From: Eubacteriales bacterium
Lineage (GTDB): Bacteria; Bacillota; Clostridia; Christensenellales; Aristaeellaceae
DNA: 52,081 nt
NCBI GenBank assembly: GCA_028693055.1
Contig: JAQUWD010000023.1
Location: 1-52,081, forward strand
Direction of reading: 5' to 3'
The stretch's first letter is position 1. Every line of letters starts with the position of its first letter. The translations under genes and the position numbers were made by a program. The notes under the pieces were generated by a model. The model saw only the letters and a list, made by a program, of their open reading frames with translations. It was not told the DNA's origin and did no database searches. Shown piece by piece: positions 1 through 9,045 of this stretch.

Positions 1-226
1 CCTTTTTAATTCAACACATTACGCACATTAGCAAATAACAGAAACGCCTCAAAGTCTTACTGGAAAAGGCTTTGAGACTTACAAGTGTCAAACGTGGGAT
101 TATGGAAGGAAGCAATGCTTAAACTCCAAAATTCTACATGGGTTTCCCGTGGAATTATATGTAAAAAAAAGGAGTTGAGCCACTTTTCCAGCACCTTTTG
201 GAAGGCTTATGAAGGCGATGGCATTT
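1..226. other. Intergenic sequence left of addB, no recognised gene
   Basis: No ORF here resembles a known protein. The only structure I see is an imperfect stem-loop at 48-76 (CTCAAAG and CTTTGAG arms). The addB stop is at 227-229. In most Firmicutes addA would start at once downstream on the minus strand, but no addA-like start or helicase motif can be read in these 226 bases. Confidence 0.5.
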
Positions 227-3200
227 TCAAGGTTCCAGTTCATTTCGCATTTCGTCCATGGACATCTTGGGCAGTTCACGAAAGCGAGCGTCCGGGGCAG
301 TAAAATCGAAATGGCAAATCGAATGATAATCGCATAGCTCGCATGCAGCCCGCTGATCCTCCCGCGTTGGTAGTATCTCGGTCCGTCCACCATAAAGCTC
401 TCCGGCCAGCTGCGCGGCTACCTGCCGCGTATGCTCAATCAACGCATTCATCTGCTGCAGGCTGAGCGCCTTCGCATCCTTGCGCAGCTCTCCGCTTTTA
501 AGAAACACCGGAGGCAGCACGCAGGGCTCCTCGCCCCGGTCCATCGCCTCCAACACCTCCACCTCTGAAAGCGTAATTCCCTTGAGGCAAAAGGTTTTAC
601 GCAAAATATCCTCCACAACGTCCTGCACGTCGGTTTCGCTTTCCACCAAGGGGTCGGCTACATAGAAATAGAAGGCTCCCGCCGGTTTTCCACCCGGAAC
701 CGCATCGGTGCACACGCCTAAATACAACAGCAATTGCAGCTGCAGTCCCCACCAAGTACGCGCTGCATCCAGCGCCTGCGCCGAGGATTTGTAGTCGATC
801 ACCCGCAGGTAGACGCTGCCCTCATGCTCAAAGCGGTCAATGCGGTCGATGCGACCTCGCACCATCACCTCCCGGCCGTTAGGCAATTGCAGTACAATGG
901 GAGGCATGCCCTTTTCGTACCCAAAAGTCGCCTCGGTCTGGTCTAATTGAAAGCTGCCCGCCCGAAGCTGCCGCGTTAGCACCTCCGTAGCCCGGCATAC
1001 CGCGTCCTTCGCCAGCTCAAACCGCGCCTGACTTCGGTCCCCGTCTCCCATGGGGCCGTTCATCAAATCCTCAAGAAGCGGTTCAATCGCTTGCTCCGTC
1101 ATCTCCCGCACCCGCTGCGGCGGCACCTCCGGAAAGCCCGGCTCCCTTCGAGCCAAGCCCGCAAAGCCATTGAGCGCCGCATGATAGAAACTTCCCGTCT
1201 CAATGGGATCCACCTTCCATTCCCGCAGCACCTGGGGACGCAAGCCATAGGTTAAAAAGTGCTGGAAGGGGCACTGGGCAAATTGCTCCAATCGGCTGAC
1301 CGACAGTGTTTTGTCCCCAAACAACGCCCGGGCAGCATCCCCGTCGATGGGCTGAGCGCTGCCATCATACCGCAACGCCCTCAGCAGCCTCATGGCGGCT
1401 GGCGCTGTTACAGGATGGAGGGCCAGCTTTCGAAGCATTTCTTGCTGCTTTTGGGTCAAGGCGCTGCCGCCCATGCCGTCCATATGGGCGCGAAGCTGTA
1501 CGCTTAGCTCGCACAATGCCTGCGTCGCCGAATAGGGCAGCTGCTCCTCCGGTACTGGAGATTGAGGAAGGCTGTGAAACAGTTGATCTCGCAGGGTATT
1601 CAAAAGGGCCAACGGACGCAAAGCCGCCCCTTCGGTAGAGGTTTTGGCATAGCTCAGAAACAAAAGCTGTCTCGGCAGCGTCATCGCCCTTTTCAAATCC
1701 AGCTTTGCAAACAGCGAGCGGCTTTCATCCGTCAAGCCCAGAAAGCAGCCCGTTTTCTCTTGAGCGTCCGCGCGTTCCTCCGCGCTTAAGAGGCTTTGGG
1801 TGTCGCGCTTGAGCACCCCGTCGTTAAGCCCAAGCAGGAAAACAGCATCTATATTTTCCGCCAAGGAATGGCCCAGCGTGCCCACATGCAGCATATTGCT
1901 AGCTGGCGGCAGAGAAGCCAATGAAATGGCTGAAAATCCGCATTCCAGCCGGGTAGCCATATGGCTGAGGGGAATGCGGGTGCTGTCGCTCAGCCGCACC
2001 ATCTGATCAAAAAGGGATAGGATGCTCTGCCACACTTGGCTGTTTTGGTTTGCACGGGCAGCCATTCCATTTTTCAGCAGCCGCTCCTCCTCCTGGCACA
2101 GCCGTTCATACGCCCCTGTATCCCGCAGCAAATCAAACACCGCCGTCATCGACTGCGCGGCGTTTCTTGCCGCCACCAGAGCCGCTCTCGCCTTCATAAC
2201 CGGCTCCATCAGGCGGCGGCGCATTTCCTCGCAGCGCTCCGCTCGTTCCCGGTCGCCTCTGGTAAAAGGCTGAGTCCAGCGTTGACGATTGATGCCGCAG
2301 GTGTAAGCGTAGTTTTCCAGCTCGCAGCCTTCCTCAAAGCTCAGCGGAGCGTATCCGCTTTTGAGCATGCCCAGCACGTCGCGATTCTGATAGCCCTCCG
2401 CCGCCGCCCGCAGGGCGCAAAGCAAGTAGCGTACCAACCCGTGCGACGAGGCAGGCAGCTTCTGATCCGTATAAAAGGGAATGCCGCTATCCCGAAAAGC
2501 TACGGTAACCGCAAAGGCATATCCGTTTTGATCGGGATAAAGCACGGCGATGCGTTCAATGTCCATGCCGTCGCCCAGCAGCCGCAGAATCTGCCGCGTA
2601 ACGAGGGTCGCCTCCTCATAGGGGCTGAGCCCGCTATTGAGAAACACATTCCTTTGAGGATCGGTAAAAGGTTTTGGGCGTAAGGCATATAGGTTTTCAT
2701 CCAAGTAACGGATAGCTTGGGGCGCGTCAAGAGGCTCCCTCGGCAACGCCTGCTGCTTTGCCTCCAAGCCCGTTTCGTCCAGTAGCTTGAAAAACCGTCC
2801 AATTCCCTGACGAATGGGCAAAAAAAGCTCGCCGTCCGCTGCGCCTACCCCGTCGCATAGCAACGCCACGGTCAGGCTCTTGCACAAGGGGGCGGCGGCG
2901 CATAAAAATCGCATCAGTTGATCCGGCAGGGTATCAAAGCCGTAAACATAAAGATGTTTGCCGGAAAGATAGCCGCTTTGGGTAAGTCTTCCCGCCGCAT
3001 AGCTCATTTGATCCTCCGTATCACTGAAGCGAGCGGAAAGAATTTTTTCGTATTGCTCGTAAATCAAGCTTAAATCCCGAAGCTTTTCCTTTGTAATGCC
3101 CTCCGGCAATCCGTCGCAGTATTCTACCAACCCCTCCGGGGTCATACCGCCGCGCTTTAAATCGGTGATCAAGGCCGTGGCTTTTTCAATGAAGCCTGTG

Positions 3201-3529
3201 CGAGTGGAAAGCGCGCCGTAGTAGGTCAGCTTCTTTTCCAGCTTTTCTAACGACAAGCTGACAGCCATGCGTCTGCCGGCGGCCGCCAGCGGCTCACGTC
3301 CGTCTCGCCCGCCGGTTTCAAGCACTCGCTCATATAGCCGGGAAGGGCTGGTTACATCAATGGTAAAAAGCCCTTCCACCTTCAGGCTGGTCATCAGCTC
3401 CCGTTCCGCCTGCAAGGTCAGCTGCTCCGGAACCATCAGAATAGCGTTTTCTTCCCGGCGCTCCCCCAGCTCCTTGCATAGGGACGGGAATAGGCGGTGG
3501 GGTCGGGCGGTTAAAATACGAACAGCCAT
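227..3529 (-). CDS. addB: AddB, ATP-dependent helicase/nuclease subunit B
   Basis: This is the 1100-residue AddB/RexB subunit of the AddAB helicase-nuclease, which resects double-strand breaks and supplies 3' ends for RecA loading in the cytoplasm. The C-terminal RecB-type nuclease shows GRIDRID followed by VIDYKSS near residue 910. Four cysteines frame the domain as an iron-sulfur cluster: one in FAQCPFQHF near residue 753 and a C-x2-C-x5-C set at about 1063, 1066 and 1072, the arrangement typical of AddB. I chose the ATG at 3529 because GGGAGG lies 8 nt upstream; the in-frame ATG at 3559 has no such site and overlaps the -35 box of the divergent mnmE promoter. Length is normal. The expected partner addA is not adjacent downstream. 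Confidence 0.93.
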   Translation of the reverse strand: MAVRILTARPHRLFPSLCKELGERREENAILMVPEQLTLQAERELMTSLKVEGLFTIDVTSPSRLYERVLETGGRDGREPLAAAGRRMAVSLSLEKLEKKLTYYGALSTRTGFIEKATALITDLKRGGMTPEGLVEYCDGLPEGITKEKLRDLSLIYEQYEKILSARFSDTEDQMSYAAGRLTQSGYLSGKHLYVYGFDTLPDQLMRFLCAAAPLCKSLTVALLCDGVGAADGELFLPIRQGIGRFFKLLDETGLEAKQQALPREPLDAPQAIRYLDENLYALRPKPFTDPQRNVFLNSGLSPYEEATLVTRQILRLLGDGMDIERIAVLYPDQNGYAFAVTVAFRDSGIPFYTDQKLPASSHGLVRYLLCALRAAAEGYQNRDVLGMLKSGYAPLSFEEGCELENYAYTCGINRQRWTQPFTRGDRERAERCEEMRRRLMEPVMKARAALVAARNAAQSMTAVFDLLRDTGAYERLCQEEERLLKNGMAARANQNSQVWQSILSLFDQMVRLSDSTRIPLSHMATRLECGFSAISLASLPPASNMLHVGTLGHSLAENIDAVFLLGLNDGVLKRDTQSLLSAEERADAQEKTGCFLGLTDESRSLFAKLDLKRAMTLPRQLLFLSYAKTSTEGAALRPLALLNTLRDQLFHSLPQSPVPEEQLPYSATQALCELSVQLRAHMDGMGGSALTQKQQEMLRKLALHPVTAPAAMRLLRALRYDGSAQPIDGDAARALFGDKTLSVSRLEQFAQCPFQHFLTYGLRPQVLREWKVDPIETGSFYHAALNGFAGLARREPGFPEVPPQRVREMTEQAIEPLLEDLMNGPMGDGDRSQARFELAKDAVCRATEVLTRQLRAGSFQLDQTEATFGYEKGMPPIVLQLPNGREVMVRGRIDRIDRFEHEGSVYLRVIDYKSSAQALDAARTWWGLQLQLLLYLGVCTDAVPGGKPAGAFYFYVADPLVESETDVQDVVEDILRKTFCLKGITLSEVEVLEAMDRGEEPCVLPPVFLKSGELRKDAKALSLQQMNALIEHTRQVAAQLAGELYGGRTEILPTREDQRAACELCDYHSICHFDFTAPDARFRELPKMSMDEMRNELEP

Positions 3530-3553
3530 ATGCCTTGCCTCCCAAAAAGAAAT

Positions 3554-3582
3554 TTGCATGCCGGTTATCAGCGTGGTATGAT
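3554..3582 (+). promoter_or_regulatory. Promoter of mnmE
   Basis: TTGCAT (3554-3559), 17-bp spacer and TATGAT (3577-3582) give a good sigma-A type promoter about 35 nt before the mnmE start. It lies between the divergent addB and mnmE starts. Confidence 0.6.
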
Positions 3583-3615
3583 AGCCCTATTCACAGAAAA
3601 GGGGCGGATATTTGT

Positions 3616-4965
3616 ATGGCAGAACCAATCGTAGGCATTGCCACAGCGGCCGGAGAAGGCGGAATCGCCATCGTGCGCATGAGCGGCGAAGGCGTTGTGG
3701 AGCTTTTCCAGCAGGTTTTTGTCCCCAACCGACAGAAGCCGCCCTTTGAAAGTCATAAGCTGATGTATGGCCGCGTGATGGATGGCGATACGGTGCTGGA
3801 CGAAGCCATGGGGGTTGTCATGTACGCGCCCCACACCTACACCCGGGAGGATGTATGCGAGCTGCATACCCACGGCGGCGCGGCGGCGGCTGGGCTGACC
3901 GTCAAGCTGCTCCTGCGTCTTGGCGCGCGGGTCGCTCAAGCGGGCGAATTTACCCGCAGGGCCTTTATGAACGGGCGATTGGATTTATCCCAAGCCGAGG
4001 CTGTAATGGGGATTATCTCCGCCCAGTCAGCAGCGGCGCTCAAAGCGAGCCAGCGGCAGCTGCAAGGCGGTCAGAGCCGCTTTATCAAGGACTGTCAGCA
4101 GGAGCTGACCGGTTTGTTAGCCGGGCTGGAAGCCCATATTGATTATCCCGATGAAATTGATGAGGACGAGGCCTTAAGCGGCCTAGCCCATGGGCTAAGC
4201 CTATTAATCGACACGCTTTCCTCTGCCATTGACCGGCGAGGCTCCCGCATATTACGGGAAGGGCTACGCGTCGCGCTCTGCGGCAGACCCAACGCAGGCA
4301 AAAGCACGCTGTTTAACGCCCTGCTGGGAGAGGAGCGGGCCATTGTAACCGCTGTACCGGGCACCACTCGCGATGTGCTGGAGGGCTGCTTTTCCTTGGA
4401 TGGCGTGAACGTCTTTCTCTGCGATACTGCCGGATTACGGCAAAGCGACGACTTAGTGGAGCGCATCGGCGTGGAGCGTGCGGAGCAAACCCTTCGCCAA
4501 GCCGATGTGGCGCTATTGCTCATCGACGCGACGAAAGCTCCCGATCCTGCCGATCTGGCGCTTATGCAGCGAGAAATGCCTTGTCCCAGAGCGGTGCTGC
4601 TTAACAAGCAGGATGCGGGCGCCGCCTTCACCCCTGCCGACGCTCTGGCATTGGGAATCAAAGAACCTGTCTATTCCGTCGCCGCGCAAACCGGAGAAGG
4701 CCTATCGCAGGTATATGCGTTCCTACGTCAGTACCTGAACCTGCCAAAGCAGCTGGTGCTTACACAGGAACGCCACATGGAGCTAGCCGGTGATGCGCTG
4801 ACGCGCCTCCGACAGGCCCAAAGCGGGCTTACCGGCGGCGCGCCGCTGGATCTGGCTGCAATTGATCTCCACGAAGCGCTGTATTTACTGGGGCGTATCA
4901 CCGGCGACAGTGTGGACGAGCAGCTTTTAGATGATATTTTTTCTCGCTTCTGCGTTGGTAAGTAA
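3616..4965 (+). CDS. mnmE: MnmE (TrmE), tRNA modification GTPase
   Basis: MnmE works with MnmG to place the (carboxymethyl)aminomethyl group on wobble uridine 34 of certain tRNAs, using a formyl-folate derivative and GTP. The 449-residue protein has the N-terminal folate-binding domain (starts MAEPIVGIATAAGEG), a P-loop GRPNAGKS at 223-230, the TTRD switch, DTAGL and NKQD G motifs, and the C-terminal C-V-G-K (446-449) carrying the family's conserved cysteine. The ATG at 3616 matches the family N-terminus; the in-frame TTG at 3535 would add 27 unrelated residues. It is convergent with the barstar-like gene, with only 4 bp between the stops. Confidence 0.96.
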   Translation: MAEPIVGIATAAGEGGIAIVRMSGEGVVELFQQVFVPNRQKPPFESHKLMYGRVMDGDTVLDEAMGVVMYAPHTYTREDVCELHTHGGAAAAGLTVKLLLRLGARVAQAGEFTRRAFMNGRLDLSQAEAVMGIISAQSAAALKASQRQLQGGQSRFIKDCQQELTGLLAGLEAHIDYPDEIDEDEALSGLAHGLSLLIDTLSSAIDRRGSRILREGLRVALCGRPNAGKSTLFNALLGEERAIVTAVPGTTRDVLEGCFSLDGVNVFLCDTAGLRQSDDLVERIGVERAEQTLRQADVALLLIDATKAPDPADLALMQREMPCPRAVLLNKQDAGAAFTPADALALGIKEPVYSVAAQTGEGLSQVYAFLRQYLNLPKQLVLTQERHMELAGDALTRLRQAQSGLTGGAPLDLAAIDLHEALYLLGRITGDSVDEQLLDDIFSRFCVGK

Positions 4966-4969
4966 ATGA

Positions 4970-5245
4970 TTATGCCTCTTCCACACAAACGGTCAGATGA
5001 TAGTTTTCCTCGGCGGTTTCCTCAAAAACCCGACGAAGGCGGGGCATGTACTCCGCCATTTTGCCCTTTGGGTTTTTGGGCAGCATCAGCGTAATCTCGG
5101 TATCCGCCATTTCGCTGGCTAGCTCGTCGTGAAGCGCATCCAAATTAGCGCCGTAATAGAAGGGAAAGCCCAGCGCTTCCTTCAAATAACGATGCAGCGA
5201 AATTTTTTCCTCAAAGGGCGTAAGATCCAGCTTAATATGCAGCAT
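4970..5245 (-). CDS. Barstar-like ribonuclease inhibitor
   Basis: A 91-residue barstar-family protein, expected to stay in the cytoplasm and block the RNase encoded just upstream. The barnase-binding helix is recognisable: YYGANLDALHD at 30-40 aligns with YYGENLDALWD of barstar, so D36 and D40 match the barstar residues D35 and D39 that plug the RNase active site. The tryptophan of that helix is His39 here, and E76 is also kept. The gene lies 8 bp behind the barnase-like gene in the same operon, the usual toxin-then-inhibitor order. Function is inferred from these residues and from the pairing. Confidence 0.85.
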   Translation of the reverse strand: MLHIKLDLTPFEEKISLHRYLKEALGFPFYYGANLDALHDELASEMADTEITLMLPKNPKGKMAEYMPRLRRVFEETAEENYHLTVCVEEA

Positions 5246-5253
5246 TTTTCCTC

Positions 5254-5730
5254 CTACTTTTGCACAACGGTGATCCGGCGAAAGGTGTTGTAATGATCGT
5301 CGGTATAATAAATCAGTTCGTCATTGGAAAAAGCAATGCGCTCGCCCCCGCGGTAGCCGCCGTCAAAGTTGATATCGCATTCCGTCCATTTGCGTCCTTT
5401 GGCGGTGGGCAAGCTGCCCTCGTAATTGCCAAAGTAATCCCCGCCAATGGAGCAGCCCGGCGCAACCTCGTCCAAATTGCCCTTTCGATTGTTCCAGCCT
5501 AACTTTTCCGCTTCCTTTTTGGTGATAAAGTTATCCGGCAGACGCCCGTAGGTCGTCAGATAAACCGCGACCTCCTCCATGGACGTATAGGAGCCGTCCT
5601 CCACAACCTCGTAATCGGCTGCATTGACCTTGATGCTCTGCTCCTTTGCCTGAGCGGACAGGCATCCCCCCAGAAGCACCGTCAGTAGCGTCAACCATAG
5701 TAGCAAACGAGAAACCGTTTTTTTCATCAT
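5254..5730 (-). CDS. Secreted barnase-type (N1/T1) ribonuclease
   Basis: A 158-residue guanyl-specific RNase precursor. All catalytic residues of barnase are present with exact spacing: K71, E117, R127, R131 and H146 correspond to barnase K27, E73, R83, R87 and H102 (constant offset 44). The N-terminus is a signal peptide (MMKKTVSRLLLWLTLL). It may end at a lipobox-like LLGGC (Cys23) or at a signal peptidase I site SAQA/KE; I cannot decide whether the enzyme is released or membrane-tethered. Adjacent ATGs at 5730 and 5727 both serve. It lies 24 bp behind the PHP gene and 8 bp before the barstar-like gene, so the three probably form one transcript. Confidence 0.88.
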   Translation of the reverse strand: MMKKTVSRLLLWLTLLTVLLGGCLSAQAKEQSIKVNAADYEVVEDGSYTSMEEVAVYLTTYGRLPDNFITKKEAEKLGWNNRKGNLDEVAPGCSIGGDYFGNYEGSLPTAKGRKWTECDINFDGGYRGGERIAFSNDELIYYTDDHYNTFRRITVVQK

Positions 5731-5754
5731 GCCGTTCTGTCCCCCTTCATCTCT

Positions 5755-6633
5755 TTACAGAGCAATGGGATTGCTCCACGCGCTCTTCCCCTCATGGTCA
5801 ACCAGCTGCACCCGCACAAATGTCTCCGCGCCGCCCCCGGCAATAGAATAGCTCGCGTTCCGTATATCCTTCCCTGATAGGCAACGCCCCTGGGACCATA
5901 CCAAATTGCTATAAAAAACCACCATTTCTACCGGCGAGCATTGAACGCTGACCACGCCGTCCTCCACTGTGATTTGCTCAAAGCGAGGGCCTTGCGTGCA
6001 ATAGAACCTGCCCGCATCCATCGCGTCGATCAGGCTTTGCTGGCTCAGCTCCTCGGCTTGTACCATGGTATAGCTGTAACCCGCTTCCCCGGTATAGGTA
6101 TGGGAGTCGTCCGAAGCCACATAATTGTACAGCTTGCCATGGGCTGCCGCAACGTCCAAAATACCGGAGGAATCAGCCCTTGCGCCATTCCATGGCGTGC
6201 CTGAGAAGGTGTTGTAAATCTCAGCGGCGGTGGCGTTCCTCAAGCCGTTCAAGGTATCCGGGGTGTTCAGCGACCATGCCGGATGCGCCACAATAGCGCG
6301 TCCCCCATAGCGGCGCATGGCGTCAATGCATTGCTGCGGACCGATCAGCCATCCCTTGCTGGACATGAATTCCTCACTCATACCAAAGCCAACGATATGC
6401 AGCGCCTCAGCCGGAAGCATAAAATCCATTTCCATCCCCGGCAGCATAAGCATAGCGTCCATAAAATGCGCCTGCTCCGACAGCTTACGATGATCCGTAA
6501 TCACAAGGAAGTCGTGCCCCTGCGCCTGATAAATCTTCGCCACTTCCTCTGGGCTGTGTCTACCGTCGCTGCGGGTGCTGTGGCAGTGAAAATTACCTTT
6601 CCAAAAGGGCCGATCTTCCCAAAATAGGCGCAT
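5755..6633 (-). CDS. PHP-domain metal-dependent phosphoesterase
   Basis: A 292-residue cytoplasmic protein with polymerase-and-histidinol-phosphatase (PHP) metal ligands: NFHCHS (H16, H18), SDGRHS, VITDH (D47, H48), GMEMD near 68-71, AHPAW (H117) and a later SDDSH. Family members hydrolyse phosphoester bonds with a two- or three-metal centre; the substrate here is unknown. No signal peptide is seen. It is the first gene of a likely PHP - barnase - barstar operon and has its own strong promoter divergent from the next gene. A trp-RNA-phosphatase-like or nucleotide phosphatase role is possible but unproven. Confidence 0.8.
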   Translation of the reverse strand: MRLFWEDRPFWKGNFHCHSTRSDGRHSPEEVAKIYQAQGHDFLVITDHRKLSEQAHFMDAMLMLPGMEMDFMLPAEALHIVGFGMSEEFMSSKGWLIGPQQCIDAMRRYGGRAIVAHPAWSLNTPDTLNGLRNATAAEIYNTFSGTPWNGARADSSGILDVAAAHGKLYNYVASDDSHTYTGEAGYSYTMVQAEELSQQSLIDAMDAGRFYCTQGPRFEQITVEDGVVSVQCSPVEMVVFYSNLVWSQGRCLSGKDIRNASYSIAGGGAETFVRVQLVDHEGKSAWSNPIAL

Positions 6634-6671
6634 GCTTTGTTCATCCTTCCCATACTTTACACATCCGTCAA

Positions 6672-6733
6672 ATTATAGCCTTTCGCTGCCAGAATTGCAA
6701 GCGATTGCAAACAGGCCGTATTTGTGATAAGAT
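6672..6733. promoter_or_regulatory. Back-to-back divergent promoters of PHP and epimerase-like genes
   Basis: Minus strand: TTGCAA (6700-6695), 17-bp spacer, TATAAT (6677-6672). Plus strand: TTGCAA (6705-6710), 17-bp spacer, TAAGAT (6728-6733). The two -35 boxes are only 4 bp apart and both read TTGCAA, itself a palindrome, so a protein bound here would affect both genes. Confidence 0.65.
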
Positions 6734-6771
6734 AAGCTGATAATCGCGCCCTATGTCGATGGAGGTTTTTC

Positions 6772-7791
6772 ATGAAAGCATTATTTATTGGCGGCACGGG
6801 AACCATCAGTAGCTCCGTTTCTACTCGTTGCCTCAAACAGGGGTGGGATCTTACTTTGCTTACCCGCGGCGTGCACAACGCGCTAGCGCCGGAGGGTGCG
6901 AAGCTGTTGAAGGCCGACATTGCCGACGAAGCGGCGGTACGCGAGCTGATCAAGGAGGAACGCTACGACGTTGTGGCGGATTTCATTGCCTTTACCCCTG
7001 ATCAGGTAGAACGAGATATTCGTCTGTTCAGCAGCTGTACGTCTCAATACATCTTCATCAGCTCTGCCTCCGCCTATCAAAAGCCGTTAGCCGAGCCGTT
7101 GATTACAGAGGCAACGCCCCTTTATAATCCTTATTGGCAATACAGCAGAGATAAAATCGCCTGTGAAGAGGTGCTGATGCGGGCTCGGCGGGAGAGCGGC
7201 TTCCCCGTGACCATCATCCGCCCCAGCCATACCTACTGTGAACGCAGCATGCCCGTTGGGCTTCATGGTGCGGGCGGCAGCTTTGCGGTTTTGGAGCGCA
7301 TCCGTATGGGCCGAAAGATCATTATTCCGGGCGACGGCCTGACCTTATGGACGCTGACTCACAGCCGCGACTTTGCCAAGGGCTTCTGCGGCCTAATGGG
7401 CAATATCCACGCCATAGGCGAAAGCTACCAGATCATGGGAGACGAATGCCTCACTTGGAACCAAATACACCAATGCATTGCTAACGCGCTGGGCGTAAGG
7501 CTTAACGCTGTGCATATCGCCAGTGAAACGCTGGCGGCTCTCCATCCGGCTTGGGAAGGTCCCTTACTGGGTGACAAAAGCAACAATCTGATTTTCGATA
7601 CCACAAAGCTCAAGCGCGCGGTTCCGGACTTTCACGCCTCCACCCGTTTTGATCAGGGCGCACGGGAAATCGTCAGCTATATCTATAGCCATCCGGAATG
7701 TCAAAAGCTGGACTCTGATTTTGACGCATGGTGCGATCAGGTCATCGAACGGTATGAAGCCTTAACAGCCCAGCTTCCCGCTTTCCAATAA
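6772..7791 (+). CDS. NAD-dependent epimerase/dehydratase-like (extended SDR) protein
   Basis: A 339-residue extended short-chain dehydrogenase/reductase. The N-terminal Rossmann motif GGTGTIS begins at residue 7, followed by the usual acidic strand region. The catalytic YxxxK is best read in the YSRDK segment near residue 125, and IIRPSHTYCE resembles the RP-S-YG stretch of NAD-dependent epimerases of the CSP41/isoflavone-reductase-like branch. The substrate is probably a nucleotide sugar or other sugar derivative, which I cannot name. It has its own promoter and is followed after 33 bp by the VanZ-RDD gene, so they may be cotranscribed. Confidence 0.75.
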   Translation: MKALFIGGTGTISSSVSTRCLKQGWDLTLLTRGVHNALAPEGAKLLKADIADEAAVRELIKEERYDVVADFIAFTPDQVERDIRLFSSCTSQYIFISSASAYQKPLAEPLITEATPLYNPYWQYSRDKIACEEVLMRARRESGFPVTIIRPSHTYCERSMPVGLHGAGGSFAVLERIRMGRKIIIPGDGLTLWTLTHSRDFAKGFCGLMGNIHAIGESYQIMGDECLTWNQIHQCIANALGVRLNAVHIASETLAALHPAWEGPLLGDKSNNLIFDTTKLKRAVPDFHASTRFDQGAREIVSYIYSHPECQKLDSDFDAWCDQVIERYEALTAQLPAFQ

Positions 7792-7824
7792 TCAAAACAA
7801 AAAGACGAGGGTGTTTTCTTTTCT

Positions 7825-9015
7825 ATGAAGGCGTACATTGAACCCATACAGACTGCACTTCTGTTTTTTCCTCTGGTAGCGTTCTTGTTTACGTTGCCCT
7901 ATATGTTTCAGCAGTATAACTGCCATGGTTCCATTTTGGTTCTGCGTACTCTCATCGTCTACTCCTTCATTCTCTACTTAATTTGCGCCTACTTTCTCAC
8001 CATTCTTCCTTTGCCGGAGATTGAAAAGGTGCGTACCCTCACCAGCCCCACCATTCAGCTGGTGCCTTTTCGGGAGGCGGTGGAGCTTTTCCATAAGTAT
8101 TCCATTGTGTGGAACTCGCTTTCCAGCGTCAAGGCCTTTATCCTCAACCGGGATTTCTTCCAAATCGCCGCGAATATCGGCATGACCATTCCTTTCGGTA
8201 TTTATCTGGGATACTATTTCGGTGCAAGTCTCAAAAAGACAATCCTTTTATCCTTCTGCCTCAGCCTGCTGTTTGAGGTTACCCAATACACCGGCCTATT
8301 TTTCATCTACCCTCGCCCCTATCGGTTAGCCGACGTAGACGATTTAATTACCAATACCTTGGGCGGTTATATCGGCTATTTAATCTCGCCGCTGTTTCGG
8401 AAAATTCTTCCCTCCAAGGAGCGCATGGATCAAATCGCCTTTAAGCGCAGTCATCGCGTATCTGTTTTACGCAGACTCTTTGCAGCCGGGGTAGACTGCA
8501 TGCTGCTGTTGGTGGTGGCAACCATTTTGCTAGGCGTTCTGCCCACGCCGCTATCGGGCGACAACTCCATGTTCGATCAAATCGCCTTTCTTTTTGGCTT
8601 TTATACCGCCATGGTACTACTCTATTTCGGCGTGATCGAGTGGCTCTGTCAAGGACGCACCGTTGGCAAGCTGCTTGTCAGGATCAGGCTGGGTGATGTT
8701 CGTACCAGCGGTCGGCCAAAGCTGTGGCAATGCATCGTACGCTACGGTATCTTTTATCTGATCGTGATCCCAGCGCCGGTTATGGTGCTGGTCATCCTTT
8801 CACTGCAGGGCGGCAAGTCGAGTGGTAACTCCGTTTTAGCTATGATCGTCTGTCTCTTCCTGATGCTGGTTTTCATCGTCTTTTGCGTGGCTACCATCAT
8901 CATGTCCTTTTCCAAAGGAAACCAGCTGCCTCACGGCTGGCTGAGCAAGACTGAAAATTTCAGCACTTTGAAAAAAGGAAAAGCCGTCGCTTCCGTCCCA
9001 AAAGTGGAGGCGTAA
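7825..9015 (+). CDS. VanZ-RDD fusion membrane protein
   Basis: A 396-residue integral membrane protein. The first half (to about residue 210) is VanZ-like: hydrophobic segments around 10-30 and 40-60, then NIGMTIPFGIYLGY, LSLLFEVTQY and ADVDDLITNTLGGYIGY, hallmarks of the family. VanZ homologues are linked to teicoplanin or other envelope-stress tolerance. The second half is an RDD domain (RRLFAAGVDCMLL, then QGRTVGKLL), found in small membrane proteins of uncertain transport role. Such fusions are known in Firmicutes. A GAGGGTG ribosome site precedes the ATG. Its 3' end runs straight into the first terminator hairpin of the repeat region. Confidence 0.82.
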   Translation: MKAYIEPIQTALLFFPLVAFLFTLPYMFQQYNCHGSILVLRTLIVYSFILYLICAYFLTILPLPEIEKVRTLTSPTIQLVPFREAVELFHKYSIVWNSLSSVKAFILNRDFFQIAANIGMTIPFGIYLGYYFGASLKKTILLSFCLSLLFEVTQYTGLFFIYPRPYRLADVDDLITNTLGGYIGYLISPLFRKILPSKERMDQIAFKRSHRVSVLRRLFAAGVDCMLLLVVATILLGVLPTPLSGDNSMFDQIAFLFGFYTAMVLLYFGVIEWLCQGRTVGKLLVRIRLGDVRTSGRPKLWQCIVRYGIFYLIVIPAPVMVLVILSLQGGKSSGNSVLAMIVCLFLMLVFIVFCVATIIMSFSKGNQLPHGWLSKTENFSTLKKGKAVASVPKVEA

Positions 9016-9018
9016 AAA

Positions 9019-9042
9019 GGAGCAGAGCGTCAGCTCTGCTCC
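9019..9042. terminator. Terminator hairpin, copy 1 of 3 at the VanZ-RDD/udk junction
   Basis: Arms GGAGCAGAGC (9019-9028) and GCTCTGCTCC (9033-9042). On the minus strand it is followed by TTTTTA, so it keeps the T-tract expected of the udk terminator, although two repeat elements now separate it from udk. Confidence 0.75.
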
Positions 9043-9045
9043 TTC

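Noticed and set aside
48-76. Possible attachment-site-like inverted repeat at the left edge
   Set aside because: Only 7-bp arms and no integrase or duplicated flank visible; not enough to call an att site.
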